A DNA stretch of 64,000 nt from Caldicellulosiruptor acetigenus (GTDB taxonomy: Bacteria > Bacillota > Thermoanaerobacteria > Caldicellulosiruptorales > Caldicellulosiruptoraceae): the NCBI RefSeq assembly GCF_026914305.1, contig NZ_CP113866.1, positions 337,501 to 401,500 of the forward strand, read 5' to 3'. Below are positions 19,456-28,228 of this stretch, piece after piece. Both the position numbers and the translations under genes were made by a program. Position 1 is the stretch's first letter; each line of letters begins with the position of its first letter. The notes under the pieces are model-generated. The model was not told the origin of the DNA. It worked only from the letters and a program-made list of their open reading frames with translations, and did not search any database.

Positions 19456-20034
19456 ATGAATACAAAAAGTATTTGCTTGGTTTCTCTCTTTGCGGCTTTG
19501 ACTGCTGTGGGAGCCTATATAAAAATTCCTATTCCTTATGTACCATTTACTCTTCAACTTCTGTTTTGTGTATTGGCAGGGCTTCTTTTAGGCCCCAAAC
19601 TTGGTGGACTCTCTCAAATAGTATATGTTGCAACTGGATTACTTGGCGTTCCAATCTTTGCAGAAGGTGGAGGTCCGTTGTATATTTTTAAACCAACCTT
19701 TGGCTATCTAATTGGTTTTATCGTTTGTGCATATGTAGCTGGCTATATATCTCATTTGAAGCAAAGCAGAAATATAAGCACAAACATAATAGGTTCATTG
19801 ATTGGTTTGTTTTTTGTATACTTATTAGGAGTTAGTTACCTGTATGTAATTTACAATTATTATCTAAAAATACCAAAAACCATTAGCTGGGCTTTATACT
19901 GGGGATTTTTAGTATGTGTGCCTGGAGATATATTTTTATGCATCGTTGCTTCCATTGTTGCAAAAAGATTAAAACCAATATTAGAAAAAATTTTGATTAT
20001 AAATACAAGATATTTACAAGATATCAAAGAATAG
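19456..20034 (+). CDS. bioY: biotin transporter BioY
   Basis: This 192-aa integral membrane protein is the substrate-binding S component of a biotin ECF-type transporter. It contains six hydrophobic segments and the family block IPIPYVPFTLQLLFCVLAG followed by GLLLGPKLG. ATG 19456 follows AAAGGAGAG; an in-frame upstream ATG at 19426 precedes that site and is rejected. First gene of the BirA-controlled bioY-bioD-bioA unit. Confidence 0.93.
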   Translation: MNTKSICLVSLFAALTAVGAYIKIPIPYVPFTLQLLFCVLAGLLLGPKLGGLSQIVYVATGLLGVPIFAEGGGPLYIFKPTFGYLIGFIVCAYVAGYISHLKQSRNISTNIIGSLIGLFFVYLLGVSYLYVIYNYYLKIPKTISWALYWGFLVCVPGDIFLCIVASIVAKRLKPILEKILIINTRYLQDIKE

Positions 20035-20057
20035 TTTTATTCAAGGAGAGAAAGAAA

Positions 20058-20789
20058 ATGAAATCTGTTTACATTATTGGAACTGATACTGATGTTGGAA
20101 AGACGTTTATATGTGCTGGACTTTGTTGGGCTTTAAAAGAAAAAGGATATAATATAGGATATTTCAAACCAGTACTAAGTGGGGCTAAAAGAAGAGGAAA
20201 GATGCTAATACCTCAAGATACAGAATTTGTAGTTAATTTTGCAAAAATAAAAGGGGATATTTACAGACTCACACCATTTGTATTTGAGAAACCAGCCTCC
20301 CCTCATATAGCTGCAAGTGATGAAAACGTAGATATTAATGTTAATCAAATAAAACAAACCTTTGAAGATTTATCACAGAACTACGAATTCGTAGTAATTG
20401 AAGGTTGTGGCGGATTGGCAGTGCCATTAAAAGAAGAGAAAAACCAATTTTATATGCAATATCAATTGATAAAGGAAATTTGCAACAATGTTATATTAGT
20501 TACCACAACAAAATTAGGAACAATTAATCACACTCTCTTGACAGTTGAGTTTGCAAAAGCTTACGGACTTTGTTTAAAGGGGATCATAGCGAATATGTAT
20601 AAGAATGAACCTGATGAAAATAGGGTAATAAATACAATAGCAAAGTTTACCAATATCCCAATATTAGCCAAAGTAGACTTTATAAATGATTTTCCAAGTG
20701 ATGTAGATGAGAATAAATTTAAAAATGTTTTTAAAAAATGCTTTGATGATATGGCAATAATGAAGATAATGGAGGTTTTTGAATGTTAA
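20058..20789 (+). CDS. bioD: dethiobiotin synthetase BioD
   Basis: This 243-aa ATP-dependent enzyme closes the ureido ring of biotin from 7,8-diaminopelargonate, CO2 and ATP. The P-loop [10 protein letters not shown] is at the N terminus, and [13 protein letters not shown] and the EFAKAYGL segment follow. ATG 20058 behind AAGGAGAG is chosen; longer upstream extension lies inside bioY in another frame. Its 3' end overlaps bioA by 7 bp, implying translational coupling. Confidence 0.94.
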   Translation: MKSVYIIGTDTDVGKTFICAGLCWALKEKGYNIGYFKPVLSGAKRRGKMLIPQDTEFVVNFAKIKGDIYRLTPFVFEKPASPHIAASDENVDINVNQIKQTFEDLSQNYEFVVIEGCGGLAVPLKEEKNQFYMQYQLIKEICNNVILVTTTKLGTINHTLLTVEFAKAYGLCLKGIIANMYKNEPDENRVINTIAKFTNIPILAKVDFINDFPSDVDENKFKNVFKKCFDDMAIMKIMEVFEC

Positions 20790-22132
20790 ATGAATGGCAA
20801 CAAAGAGATTTAAAGTATATTTGGCATCCGTGCTCACAAATGAAGGATTATGAAGAACTACCACCTATCGTTATAGAAAGAGGCCAGGGAGTATGGCTAT
20901 ACGATGTTGAAGGTAATAGATATCTTGATGCAATTTCTTCGTGGTGGACAAATCTTTTTGGACATTGTAATAAAAGATTAAATGATTCTCTCAAAGCTCA
21001 AGCAGACAAGTTAGAACATGTAATATTTGCAAACTTTTCACACAAACCAGCTATTGAATTGTCTCAAAAATTAGTTGAAATAGCACCAAAGGGATTGGAG
21101 AAAGTATTCTTTTCTGATGATGGTTCAACGTCTGTCGAAGTTGCTCTTAAGATGAGTTTTCAATATCATCAACAGAAGGAGAATTATACAAAGCTCAAGT
21201 TTGCATGTTTTACAAATTCATATCATGGAGAAACCTTAGGGGCATTGTCTGTTGGAAGTATAGATCTGTATTCAAAGATATATAAACCCATTATGAAGGA
21301 ATCCATAAAAATTCAAGGTCCTGATTGTTTTAGATGTAAATACCACAAAACAAGATATAGCTGCGATGTAGAATGTTTTGAAGAAGTAGAAAAGGTTTTA
21401 AAAAAGCACTATAAAGAGATTTGTGCTGTCATAATTGAGCCAATTATCCAATGTGCAGGTGGCATGAAAATTTACCCACCTAAATTTTTAAAGCTATTGC
21501 GAGAAGCCTGCACCAGCTATGATGTTCATCTCATTGCAGATGAGGTAGCTGTTGGATTTGGTAGAACAGGAAAGATGTTTGCATGTGAACATGCAGGAAT
21601 AACTCCAGACTTTTTGTGTTTGTCAAAAGGTTTGACTGCTGGATATATGCCGTTGGCAGTAACACTTACCACTCAAGAAATTTTTGATGCGTTTTATGCT
21701 GACTATGTGGAACTGAAAGCTTTCTTGCATAGTCATAGCTATACTGGAAATCCTCTTGCTTGCGCTGTTGCTTTAGAATCATTGAAAATCTTTGAGGAAT
21801 ACAATGTCCTCAAGAAAATAAATGAAAAAGCAACCTACCTTGAAGAGCTTGCTAGAAAAACTTTTGAGAACCATAGGTTTGTGGGTGAATATAGGCAATT
21901 TGGATTTATTGGAGCAATTGAGCTTGTTGAAGATAAGGCTACTAAAAAGGAATTTGATTGGAGAAAGAGAGTAGGATACCACATTTATAAAACTGCTTTG
22001 AAGAAAGGGTTGCTTATTCGTCCTCTTGGAAATGTAATATATTTTATGCCTCCCTTTATTATTGAAGAAGATGAAATTGATTTTATGGTAAATAATACTC
22101 TTGAATCAATAAACCAATTTTTTGGTCTGTAA
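20783..22132 (+). CDS. bioA: adenosylmethionine-8-amino-7-oxononanoate aminotransferase BioA
   Basis: This 449-aa PLP enzyme uses S-adenosylmethionine to aminate KAPA to DAPA in biotin synthesis. It has fold-type I aminotransferase motifs: [16 protein letters not shown] at the start, [22 protein letters not shown], and the PLP lysine in [15 protein letters not shown]. No bioF is seen here, so KAPA synthesis must be encoded elsewhere or KAPA is acquired. Confidence 0.95.
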   Translation: MLNEWQQRDLKYIWHPCSQMKDYEELPPIVIERGQGVWLYDVEGNRYLDAISSWWTNLFGHCNKRLNDSLKAQADKLEHVIFANFSHKPAIELSQKLVEIAPKGLEKVFFSDDGSTSVEVALKMSFQYHQQKENYTKLKFACFTNSYHGETLGALSVGSIDLYSKIYKPIMKESIKIQGPDCFRCKYHKTRYSCDVECFEEVEKVLKKHYKEICAVIIEPIIQCAGGMKIYPPKFLKLLREACTSYDVHLIADEVAVGFGRTGKMFACEHAGITPDFLCLSKGLTAGYMPLAVTLTTQEIFDAFYADYVELKAFLHSHSYTGNPLACAVALESLKIFEEYNVLKKINEKATYLEELARKTFENHRFVGEYRQFGFIGAIELVEDKATKKEFDWRKRVGYHIYKTALKKGLLIRPLGNVIYFMPPFIIEEDEIDFMVNNTLESINQFFGL

Positions 22133-22157
22133 GTTACAGGAGGAAATTAAAAATTTA

Positions 22158-22197
22158 AAAGGGGCTATCAAAAGAAATTTTAGATAGCCCCTTTGCG
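22158..22197. terminator. bidirectional terminator between bioA and bioB
   Basis: AAAGGGGCTATC pairs with GATAGCCCCTTT, with A and T runs on both sides of the stem, between two convergent genes. Confidence 0.9.
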
Positions 22198-22208
22198 TTC
22201 CTTTATAA

Positions 22209-23234
22209 TTAGCTACAGTTGTGTATATTGGTTTGAAATTTTAAATCCAACGACTCCAGCATTTCAATCTTCTCTCTTATTCCTATCCCCTTTGTTGTAA
22301 GATAGTTTCCAACCATGCAACCATTTATGCCACACTCGTATGCTATTTTTTCCATATTTCCAAGTGCATTTTCCTTTCCACCTGCAAGAAGAATAGTCTT
22401 TTTAGGAAGTATAATCCTAAATAGTGCCAGGGTGATAAAAATTTCGTTTGGACTTATGATCATCATATCTTCAAAAGGTGTGCCTTTTATTGGGTTTAAT
22501 ATGTTGATTGGAACAGAGTCAACGTCTAATTCTCTCAGCTCAAATGCAAGCTTGATTCTTTCAATCATGTCTTCACCTATTGAGATTATTCCGCCACTGC
22601 AGATTTGAAGCCCTGTCTCTTTTGCGATTTTTAAAGTCTCTATCTTTTGGTCTTGAGTATGGGTGGAGCAGATATTTTTAAAATACGTGCTGGATGTCTC
22701 TAAATTATTGTGATACTTTACAACCCCGGCTTTCAATAACTTTTTTGCCCTTTCTTGAGTGAGAAAGCCGAGTGATGCGCACAGAAGTATGTTATAATTT
22801 TTTGAGATGTATGAATAAATATCTAAAATTTTTTCAAATTCAAAATCATCAAGCTTTTTACCACTTGTGACTAAGGAAAATCTTTTTACCGGAAAAATAA
22901 TTACATTTTCAAGATACTCTATTACCTCATCGAGCGTTGCAAGGTCTTTTATTTCAATTGAACAACTGTGATGGATAGACTGGGAGCAGAACTTGCAGTC
23001 TTCGCTGCAAAGACCCACTTTTGCAGGATAAATAGAACAAAGCTCAATAGTATTTTCAAAATAATGTTGTTTGATTGTATTGGCAAGGTTTTTTACCAAA
23101 TCGGCATCATGTTTTGCAATTTCATAAAGCATGATTGCCTCATTGAAGTCAATGTCTTTCTCATATTCAATTATCTTTTTTTCAACTTCTTTAACAAATT
23201 GAACTGATTGAAGAAAATTCAGCAACTGAATCAT
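22209..23234 (-). CDS. bioB: biotin synthase BioB
   Basis: This ~341-aa radical SAM enzyme inserts sulfur into dethiobiotin to form biotin. The SAM cluster motif [11 protein letters not shown] lies near residue 60. Further blocks such as [14 protein letters not shown] and [11 protein letters not shown] are typical. ATG 23234 is used, but no good Shine-Dalgarno sequence precedes it (GGAG is one base away); an in-frame TTG at 23225 would have proper spacing. It is convergent with bioA and under its own BirA-box promoter. Confidence 0.93.
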   Translation of the reverse strand: MIQLLNFLQSVQFVKEVEKKIIEYEKDIDFNEAIMLYEIAKHDADLVKNLANTIKQHYFENTIELCSIYPAKVGLCSEDCKFCSQSIHHSCSIEIKDLATLDEVIEYLENVIIFPVKRFSLVTSGKKLDDFEFEKILDIYSYISKNYNILLCASLGFLTQERAKKLLKAGVVKYHNNLETSSTYFKNICSTHTQDQKIETLKIAKETGLQICSGGIISIGEDMIERIKLAFELRELDVDSVPINILNPIKGTPFEDMMIISPNEIFITLALFRIILPKKTILLAGGKENALGNMEKIAYECGINGCMVGNYLTTKGIGIREKIEMLESLDLKFQTNIHNCS

Positions 23235-23247
23235 CTCCAAGCAAAAA

Positions 23248-23311
23248 TGTTTAATTATAATAATAGCATAGAAATTACAAATAGTAAACTATAAATTAAA
23301 ATATGGTTTAC
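23248..23311 (-). promoter_or_regulatory. BirA operator and promoter of bioB
   Basis: GTAAACT, 14 bp, GGTTTAC occupies 23284-23311 (palindromic, readable on both strands). On the minus strand its second half overlaps a TTTACT -35 box that is 17 bp from TATTAT, giving direct repression of bioB by biotin-bound BirA. Confidence 0.75.
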
Positions 23312-23468
23312 ATAGAAGCGCAAAAAAATAATTGTTCCTAAGAAGAAGACACGAAAGATGTCTAATAATAAAAACAAACTCATACAAAAATTGTTGTTTA
23401 CTGGTGCAAGATTTTTGAAGGGAGAGCGGATTTTTTCCAACTTAAACCACCCAAAAACCCAATAAAAA

Positions 23469-23529
23469 TGGCGGAGAGAGTGGGATTTGAACCCACGGTA
23501 CCCCTTTTGGGGGTACACACGATTTCCAG
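23469..23529 (-). other. left attachment site: 3' fragment of tRNA-Ser(GGA)
   Basis: On the minus strand these 61 bp match tRNA-Ser from the anticodon loop (CTGGAAATCG, anticodon GGA) through the long variable arm and T arm (GGTTCAAATCC) to an encoded CCA. Upstream there is no D arm or 5' acceptor strand, so it is a fragment. The integrase gene is 180 bp away. The 180 bp between carry short inverted repeats around CTAAC that may be integrase arm sites. Confidence 0.85.
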
Positions 23530-23710
23530 TCATATCTTCCGTGCTTTATTACAGCTTTCTATCCATATCCTGCCAGTAGATTTTCTCAAAGCCTTGATAT
23601 TTCTGACCTGGCAGAATGGTGTTACTGTAAATTATTGAAATTTACCATTTCGCTTTAAGTCATTTTCTAACTGTCGTTAGAAGAATGTTAGAAACATAAG
23701 TTGGGACAAA

Positions 23711-24838
23711 CTACTTTTGCTGGTTATTCAAAATGTCTTCAAAAGTTTCTGCTACTTTGCGCCGCTTTTCATCAAATACGTGACTGTAAATATTGAGTGT
23801 GGTAGTGATGGTACTGTGCCCCAGCCTGTCACTGATGTGCTTGGGGTCTATTCCGTGTTTGAGAAGAAGTGAAGCATGGGTGTGCCTGAGATCGTGAAAT
23901 CGTATCTTCGGCAATCCATGCTTTTCTATTGTCTTCTGAAATACTTTGGTGATATACTTGGGGTCCTGAACTCTGCCATCTTCAAACGTACATACAAAAC
24001 CTTCATCGTGATAAAGCTCTTTCAGTTCTTTTTTTAGCTTCTCCTGCTTTGCTTTCCACTCTTTTAGTTCTTCTACAACCTGGTTGGAAATTGCTACAAT
24101 TCTATAACTGTTCTTGTTTTCTGCTTTCTCCTTGATATAGGTCTGACCGTTAATTTTCATAAGTGTCTTGTTGACGGTTATATATCCCTGTTCTAAGTGT
24201 ATGTCATCCCACTTGAGAGCAGCTATCTCCCCAATTCTCATTCCTGTATAAATTGCCAGCAGCACAGGAATTCTAATGTTGGTTTCTTTAAAGATTTCTA
24301 GAGCTTTCTTTGCTGTTTTTTCATCCCAGATTGAAGGTTGATAACTTCGCTTTCTAGGAGGGTCTACATAGTCAGCTGGATTTTTCTCCAGCATATCCAT
24401 TTTAACTGCATAGTCTAATGCCTGATGTATTATTCGATGGTGGTAAAGAGCAAGCGTCGACGAAAGTCCTTTTTCGGTCATGATGTGCTGATAATACTTC
24501 TGCAGGTCCATAGGAGTGAGTTTGCTTAGCTCATAATCACCAAGAAAAGGCTTTATATGCAGCGCAATCGAACTTGAATACGATTGAAAGGTACTCAGAG
24601 AAACCCTGTTTTTTGCTACTGTGTTGAGCCATAAATCTAAAAGTTCACCAAAAGTTTTTCGTTCCAGCAGTTTGTTTTTATTCTGATAGATGATATTGAG
24701 AATCCCTGGCAATGCTTCTTCTGCTTCTGCTTTGGTATCAAAACCACCAAGCCATTTCTGCTTGCGCTTACCGTCAACTATACCAATGTCAACAACAATG
24801 TAGTACTTCTTTCCTTTTTTAGCGATGTGTCCTCTCAT
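23711..24838 (-). CDS. int: tyrosine recombinase (ICE integrase)
   Basis: This 375-aa Tn916/phage-type integrase catalyses site-specific recombination between the tRNA-Ser attachment sites. It has an N-terminal AP2-like arm-binding domain (GKKYYIVVDIGIVDGKRKQKW), a SAM-like core-binding domain (residues ~60-160) and a catalytic domain. The catalytic Arg is in YTGMRIGEIAAL, HxxR in FHDLRHTHASLLL, then RLGHSTITTTLNIYSHV with the nucleophile Tyr. It overlaps the upstream ImmA-like gene by 4 bp and sits beside the attachment fragment, as in many ICEs. Confidence 0.95.
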   Translation of the reverse strand: MRGHIAKKGKKYYIVVDIGIVDGKRKQKWLGGFDTKAEAEEALPGILNIIYQNKNKLLERKTFGELLDLWLNTVAKNRVSLSTFQSYSSSIALHIKPFLGDYELSKLTPMDLQKYYQHIMTEKGLSSTLALYHHRIIHQALDYAVKMDMLEKNPADYVDPPRKRSYQPSIWDEKTAKKALEIFKETNIRIPVLLAIYTGMRIGEIAALKWDDIHLEQGYITVNKTLMKINGQTYIKEKAENKNSYRIVAISNQVVEELKEWKAKQEKLKKELKELYHDEGFVCTFEDGRVQDPKYITKVFQKTIEKHGLPKIRFHDLRHTHASLLLKHGIDPKHISDRLGHSTITTTLNIYSHVFDEKRRKVAETFEDILNNQQK

Positions 24839-25269
24839 ATTTTCAGGTACCTCCTCTTGAAAACAGCAATTTCGTCTTCTATTGTTGATAGATTAATGTT
24901 ATCAAAGTCTTTATAGTTCATGCATAGAAATGCAAAATAATCGGCTTCTTTTTCTATCTTTGTAGTTTTCAAAAATGCGTTTGTCATAAATAAAAGACGG
25001 TTGTATTCATTGGTGTGAAATTTTAGAAGATGGTATAGTTCGTGTAACATTACAAAATACTTTCCTCTACCGGAAAGCTTTTTATTTATTACGATATACT
25101 TATCCCCGTTATAAACAAAAGAGAATCCCTGTATACAATTTGGAAGTTCCCATCCCAAACAAAAAATATTTTCTATTGCAGTAATTTTTTCAGGGTCACG
25201 AGTACCATACTCGGTGTCAACAAGTTCGATAAAGGAAATTACTTTTCTTACGAGTTGCTCGTGACTCAT
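24835..25269 (-). CDS. immA: ImmA/IrrE-family metallopeptidase
   Basis: This 144-aa protein has the zinc-peptidase motif HELYH in VMLHELYHLLKFH near residue 70. In ICEBs1, ImmA cleaves the repressor ImmR to induce excision. The same pairing and order (repressor, peptidase, integrase) are seen here, with a 4-bp overlap to int and 7 bp to the repressor gene. Role in induction is inferred from that parallel. Confidence 0.85.
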   Translation of the reverse strand: MSHEQLVRKVISFIELVDTEYGTRDPEKITAIENIFCLGWELPNCIQGFSFVYNGDKYIVINKKLSGRGKYFVMLHELYHLLKFHTNEYNRLLFMTNAFLKTTKIEKEADYFAFLCMNYKDFDNINLSTIEDEIAVFKRRYLKI

Positions 25270-25276
25270 TTATTTT

Positions 25277-25714
25277 TCACTCCTTTATCTCGTTATCTTC
25301 CTGTGTTTTTTCTTTGGCTTTTAGTCTAATTGCAAAGGTTATTGCTTCTACGATTGCCTGTTTTACATCAGGATCAGTGACCGGTATTCCTTTAAAATTC
25401 AAATTTTCTGCTTTCTTGATAATTTCATAAATATCCGGTGTTTTATCTTTTTCATTCGGGACAAGTTCTTCGTCACCAAGAACTATCTGTTCCATACTTT
25501 CTTCTACGAGCGTGTTAAGATCAACTTTCAATGCTTTTGCTATTCTCAAAAGATTCCCGAGTGAAAGTTCACTTTCTCCTCTTTCTGCTCTCATAATTGA
25601 AGTGGGATTTACTCCTGCGTAAAGTCCCAGTTGATTTATTGTCCATCCTTTTTCTTCCCTAAGTTTTTTTATTTTTAATCCCAGTGCTTTTGCAATTTTA
25701 TTCTTTTTTGCCAT
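25277..25714 (-). CDS. immR: XRE-family repressor (ImmR-like)
   Basis: This 145-aa protein has an N-terminal helix-turn-helix (KKLREEKGWTINQLGLYAGVNPTSIMRAERG) and a C-terminal region likely used for dimerisation and cleavage. ATG 25714 follows GGGGGATG; an in-frame extension to 25753 lies upstream of that site. It is divergent from a small Cro-like gene, so the 195 bp between should hold the genetic switch of the element. Confidence 0.88.
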   Translation of the reverse strand: MAKKNKIAKALGLKIKKLREEKGWTINQLGLYAGVNPTSIMRAERGESELSLGNLLRIAKALKVDLNTLVEESMEQIVLGDEELVPNEKDKTPDIYEIIKKAENLNFKGIPVTDPDVKQAIVEAITFAIRLKAKEKTQEDNEIKE

Positions 25715-25838
25715 GCCACATCCCCCTTTTTCACTTTTTATTTTACATTGCATTTGAGCAGTAATACAGTATCACTTCGTTTTTGTATTGCTGGAATGCA
25801 AGAATTATAAAATTGCACATTAGTATATATAAAAAGTA

Positions 25839-25867
25839 TTGCACAAAATCGATAATTATGTTATAAT
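25839..25867 (+). promoter_or_regulatory. promoter in the divergent switch region
   Basis: TTGCAC (25839-25844), a 17-bp spacer and TATAAT (25862-25867) point to the Cro-like gene. Similar TTGCAC/TGCAC words recur at 25813 and in inverse nearby and could be repressor half-sites. Confidence 0.75.
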
Positions 25868-25908
25868 ACTTTTGAAGTTGCAAATACGCAATAAAGAGGG
25901 TGCATTCA

Positions 25909-26103
25909 ATGAACTATGAATACATGAAAGAGTTTATTTCCAGAGTACCGACGTACAAATTTGCAAAACAAATGGGTGTGCATCCATCAACAATATTTCG
26001 AATCAAACAGGGCAGAAAGATAAGTCCAAAGCTGGTTATAAAAATGCTGGAGCTTAGACCAGAAGGTTTTGAAATTGAAAAATTTCTGGGTGAGTCAAAA
26101 TGA
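25909..26103 (+). CDS. small HTH protein, Cro/excision-control candidate
   Basis: This 64-aa protein is almost entirely a helix-turn-helix: VPTYKFAKQMGVHPSTIFRIKQGRKISPKLVIKM. It is the first gene rightward of the ICE repressor and overlaps the next gene by 4 bp, the position of Cro or an excision activator. ATG 25909 follows AAGAGGG. Exact role is inferred from position. Confidence 0.7.
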   Translation: MNYEYMKEFISRVPTYKFAKQMGVHPSTIFRIKQGRKISPKLVIKMLELRPEGFEIEKFLGESK

Positions 26104-26459
26104 GTATTGATGAATTGGTAAAAAAGATTGATGAAATTGAGAAAAATATCTCCGAGATAAAAAGCTGGATTATGAACCTTAAAGGTGAAGAAAACAGAGA
26201 TTTTTTAACTGTTGAAGAAGTGAGAAAGAAGTATAAAGTTGGCAAAAACTATTTGTACTGGCTTTGCAAGAACAATTACGTGGAAAACAGGTATCTGAAC
26301 AGGAAGTATTACATAAGCGAGAAGTCCTTTATTGAGTATTTGAACAATTCTAAGAAAATACATTCAGAGAAAAATAGTGTAAAAGATATGCAGAGCAGTA
26401 AATCTAAAGTGTCGGAAATAGAGAATAAACTTCAAGAGTATTTAGCGAGCATTAAATAA
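26100..26459 (+). CDS. coiled-coil protein with MerR/Xis-like HTH
   Basis: This 119-aa protein begins with a coiled coil (ELVKKIDEIEKNISEIKSWI) followed by an excisionase-type winged helix (DFLTVEEVRKKYKVGKNYLYWLCKNN, then RKYYISEKSFIEYLN). Such small proteins often serve as recombination directionality factors. It overlaps the preceding Cro-like gene by 4 bp, so both are expressed when the element is induced. Excisionase function is a guess from domain and position. Confidence 0.55.
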   Translation: MSIDELVKKIDEIEKNISEIKSWIMNLKGEENRDFLTVEEVRKKYKVGKNYLYWLCKNNYVENRYLNRKYYISEKSFIEYLNNSKKIHSEKNSVKDMQSSKSKVSEIENKLQEYLASIK

Positions 26460-26486
26460 AAAAAGCAGATGGGGGAGGAGAGTATC

Positions 26487-27011
26487 ATGGCAAGAAAACT
26501 CTCACAAGAAAAAATTAATGAAATTCTGAGACTTTTTTATGAAGAGCACAAAAAGAGAATAGAAATACACAGATTGACTAAGATCTCTCGACCCACAATA
26601 AACAAGTACATTAAAGAAGATCCCCGCTACTGGGATGAAGTAACATACAGAGTATTAGAAGCTAAGAATCGTAGAAAAGCTCAATGGCGTAGTTATCAAC
26701 AAAAACGCAGGGAAAAAACAAAAAGGGAACTGTGGGACGAAACATACGAGATTATGAAAAAAGAACATTTCCAGGCTGTAATGGAACTCTCATCCCACAG
26801 ATGGCCGTCCGTGCCCACTTTATATGAGTTTGTCCGTTCGTGTTACAAATGGGTAAGGGGGAAATTTGTGCGAAAAGACTGTTTAGAAGATGGTACCCTT
26901 GTGCCAACAACACTGCCCAAATATATCAGACCGATACATACACTGGCAGAAGGTTTAAAACGAAAAAGAAATACTGTCATCAATACAGCCAATAACGCTC
27001 TTGCATATTAA
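26487..27011 (+). CDS. HTH protein of unknown function
   Basis: This 174-aa basic protein has an N-terminal helix-turn-helix (HRLTKISRPTINKYIKEDP) and a lysine/arginine-rich middle (RRKAQWRSYQQKRREKTKREL), which suggest nucleic-acid binding. The C-terminal half is aromatic-rich without a motif I recognise. ATG 26487 follows GGGGGAGGAGAG. It sits between the regulatory genes and the transfer module. Confidence 0.6.
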   Translation: MARKLSQEKINEILRLFYEEHKKRIEIHRLTKISRPTINKYIKEDPRYWDEVTYRVLEAKNRRKAQWRSYQQKRREKTKRELWDETYEIMKKEHFQAVMELSSHRWPSVPTLYEFVRSCYKWVRGKFVRKDCLEDGTLVPTTLPKYIRPIHTLAEGLKRKRNTVINTANNALAY

Positions 27012-27021
27012 GGTGTTTGCT

Positions 27022-27276
27022 ATGATACAGATAACAAGGCATGCCATAAAACGCTACCAGGAGCGGGTTATGCCTTCCTGTTCTGACCTTGAAGCTGAGT
27101 TGCGCATTTTAGAAGCTGCTACCCATGGCGTTCTCCTCTCCCGGAAGGGAAAATACAGAGCTGTCCAGCACGGTAAAGCTGTGCTGATTATATACGATGA
27201 TGCAAACATCAGTGTTGTTAAAACTGTTGAGACTGTTAACTTTTCTGGGTTCTGGAAAAAGAAAAGGCGGGGATAG
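27022..27276 (+). CDS. small DUF4258-like protein
   Basis: This 84-aa protein begins ITRHAIKRYQERVMPS, a pattern seen in DUF4258-type and related RelE-like small proteins; the gene at 47516 has a comparable HALSRCARRKV segment. ATG 27022 follows AAGGTG with suitable spacing. No adjacent antitoxin is obvious, so toxin function is not claimed. Confidence 0.5.
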   Translation: MIQITRHAIKRYQERVMPSCSDLEAELRILEAATHGVLLSRKGKYRAVQHGKAVLIIYDDANISVVKTVETVNFSGFWKKKRRG

Positions 27277-27328
27277 CCATGCTGTCCTGCATGGTGGCAT
27301 CTGAGTTTGGTCACATGGATAAAGATGC

Positions 27329-27403
27329 GGTAGGCATAGTGTAAAGGCAACACGCCAGACTGTGGCTCTGGTATTGTGGGTTCAAACCCCACTGCCTACC
27401 CCA
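27329..27403 (+). tRNA. tRNA-His(GTG), ICE-borne
   Basis: The cloverleaf is complete. G-1 (27329) faces C73, and the acceptor GTAGGCA pairs with TGCCTAC. The D stem is GTGT/ACAC. The anticodon stem CCAGA/TCTGG has loop CTGTGGC (anticodon GTG). T arm GTGGGTTCAAACCCCAC, then an encoded CCA. The extra G-1 is the histidine identity element. It lies inside the transfer region, far from the attachment site. Confidence 0.93.
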
Positions 27404-27410
27404 GAAGAAA

Positions 27411-27479
27411 AGTTTGCCAGCAAAAGTTAGCCGTGTGGAAGGGGTTCTTCTACCCTTCTACACGGCTTTTGTTTTTTTT
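27411..27479 (+). promoter_or_regulatory. AGTTWGC-pair motif running into a terminator
   Basis: AGTTTGC (27411-27417), seven bases, AGTTAGC (27425-27431). The second copy forms the base of a 15-bp stem AGCCGTGTGGAAGGG / CCCTTCTACACGGCT (27429-27467, one G-U) followed by a T run to 27479. The copy at 49607 has the same terminator arrangement. Confidence 0.8.
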
Positions 27480-27503
27480 AGAGTCTGTCAAGGGGGTGAG
27501 ATA

Positions 27504-27788
27504 TTGAATGACCTGAATGGGATTGTAAAACCTGTCACACCAGAAGAGTTTTCAAATATCCTGACACGGCTTTTTGTAAATCTTTTGCATGTGGTTCAAA
27601 ATTTCATTAAACCAATTACCGGATTAGGGATAACAATCGCTGTGCTGTTCTTGCTAGTAGGCTATATCTTTCACGTGAGTACTGCTAAGAAATTGGGTGC
27701 TTCGATACTTGGCGGTGTGGGACTTGTGGTGATAATCTACTTGCTCGCTCCATATATACTTGGCGTCATTTATAACTCAGTCAAATGA
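27504..27788 (+). CDS. VirB2/TrbC-like small membrane protein (T4SS)
   Basis: This ~94-aa protein has two hydrophobic segments (GLGITIAVLFLLVGYIFHV and ASILGGVGLVVIIYLLAPYILGVI), the plan of VirB2/TrbC-type pilin-like subunits. TTG 27504 is proposed as start because AGGGGGTGAG ends a few bases before it and no better start is in frame. It is directly followed by a second pilin-like gene and PrgI, as in Gram-positive conjugation modules. Confidence 0.65.
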   Translation: MNDLNGIVKPVTPEEFSNILTRLFVNLLHVVQNFIKPITGLGITIAVLFLLVGYIFHVSTAKKLGASILGGVGLVVIIYLLAPYILGVIYNSVK

Positions 27789-27809
27789 AATGAGGGGGTG
27801 CAGTTTAAA

Positions 27810-28157
27810 ATGAACAAAATCAAAAAATTATGGTTTGCTGTTTTGACTGCTTTAACTCTTGCAATGTTACAGTTAACTGCATTTGCAACAGTCGATTTTT
27901 CTGGTATCGTGGAACAAAAAGACACAGCAACAGTTGTCAAAGATGTTGTTACCAAGGTTAAAACACCAATCCAAATCATAGCAGTTGGTGCAGCTGTGAT
28001 CTTATTCATGGTAAGAAGTGCACTGCTGGCTGCAACTCAGGACGAACACAAACAGGCGCAGATTAAAAAGTCTTTTGGTATTATGATTATTGGTTTAATC
28101 GGTGTATTCTTTGCAGCATCTATCATTGGTTTTGTAGTGAAAGCAATAAATGGTTAG
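27810..28157 (+). CDS. VirB2-like pilin candidate (T4SS)
   Basis: This 115-aa protein has a signal peptide (KLWFAVLTALTLAMLQLTAFA) and two further membrane segments (IQIIAVGAAVILFMVRSALL and FGIMIIGLIGVFFAASIIGFVV), separated by a short basic loop, which is the classical VirB2 layout. ATG 27810 follows GAGGGGG; the GTG at 27798 overlaps that site. Part of the conjugative channel at the cell envelope. Confidence 0.7.
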   Translation: MNKIKKLWFAVLTALTLAMLQLTAFATVDFSGIVEQKDTATVVKDVVTKVKTPIQIIAVGAAVILFMVRSALLAATQDEHKQAQIKKSFGIMIIGLIGVFFAASIIGFVVKAING

Positions 28158-28168
28158 TTGCTCGAAAG

Positions 28169-28202
28169 CCTGCTGGTAATCCTCCAGCAGGTTTTCTTTT
28201 TT
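28169..28202 (+). terminator. hairpin with T run after the VirB2-like gene
   Basis: CCTGCTGG/CCAGCAGG, 7-nt loop, followed by TTTTCTTTTTT. It lies inside what must be one transfer operon, implying partial termination or antitermination. Confidence 0.85.
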
Positions 28203-28228
28203 AGAAACCTGGAAGGGAAGGTGAAGCA

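Noticed and set aside
27022-27276. Type II toxin-antitoxin pair
   Set aside because: The protein resembles DUF4258/RelE-like small proteins, but no antitoxin-sized partner is adjacent and overlapping; the same holds for 47516-47845.
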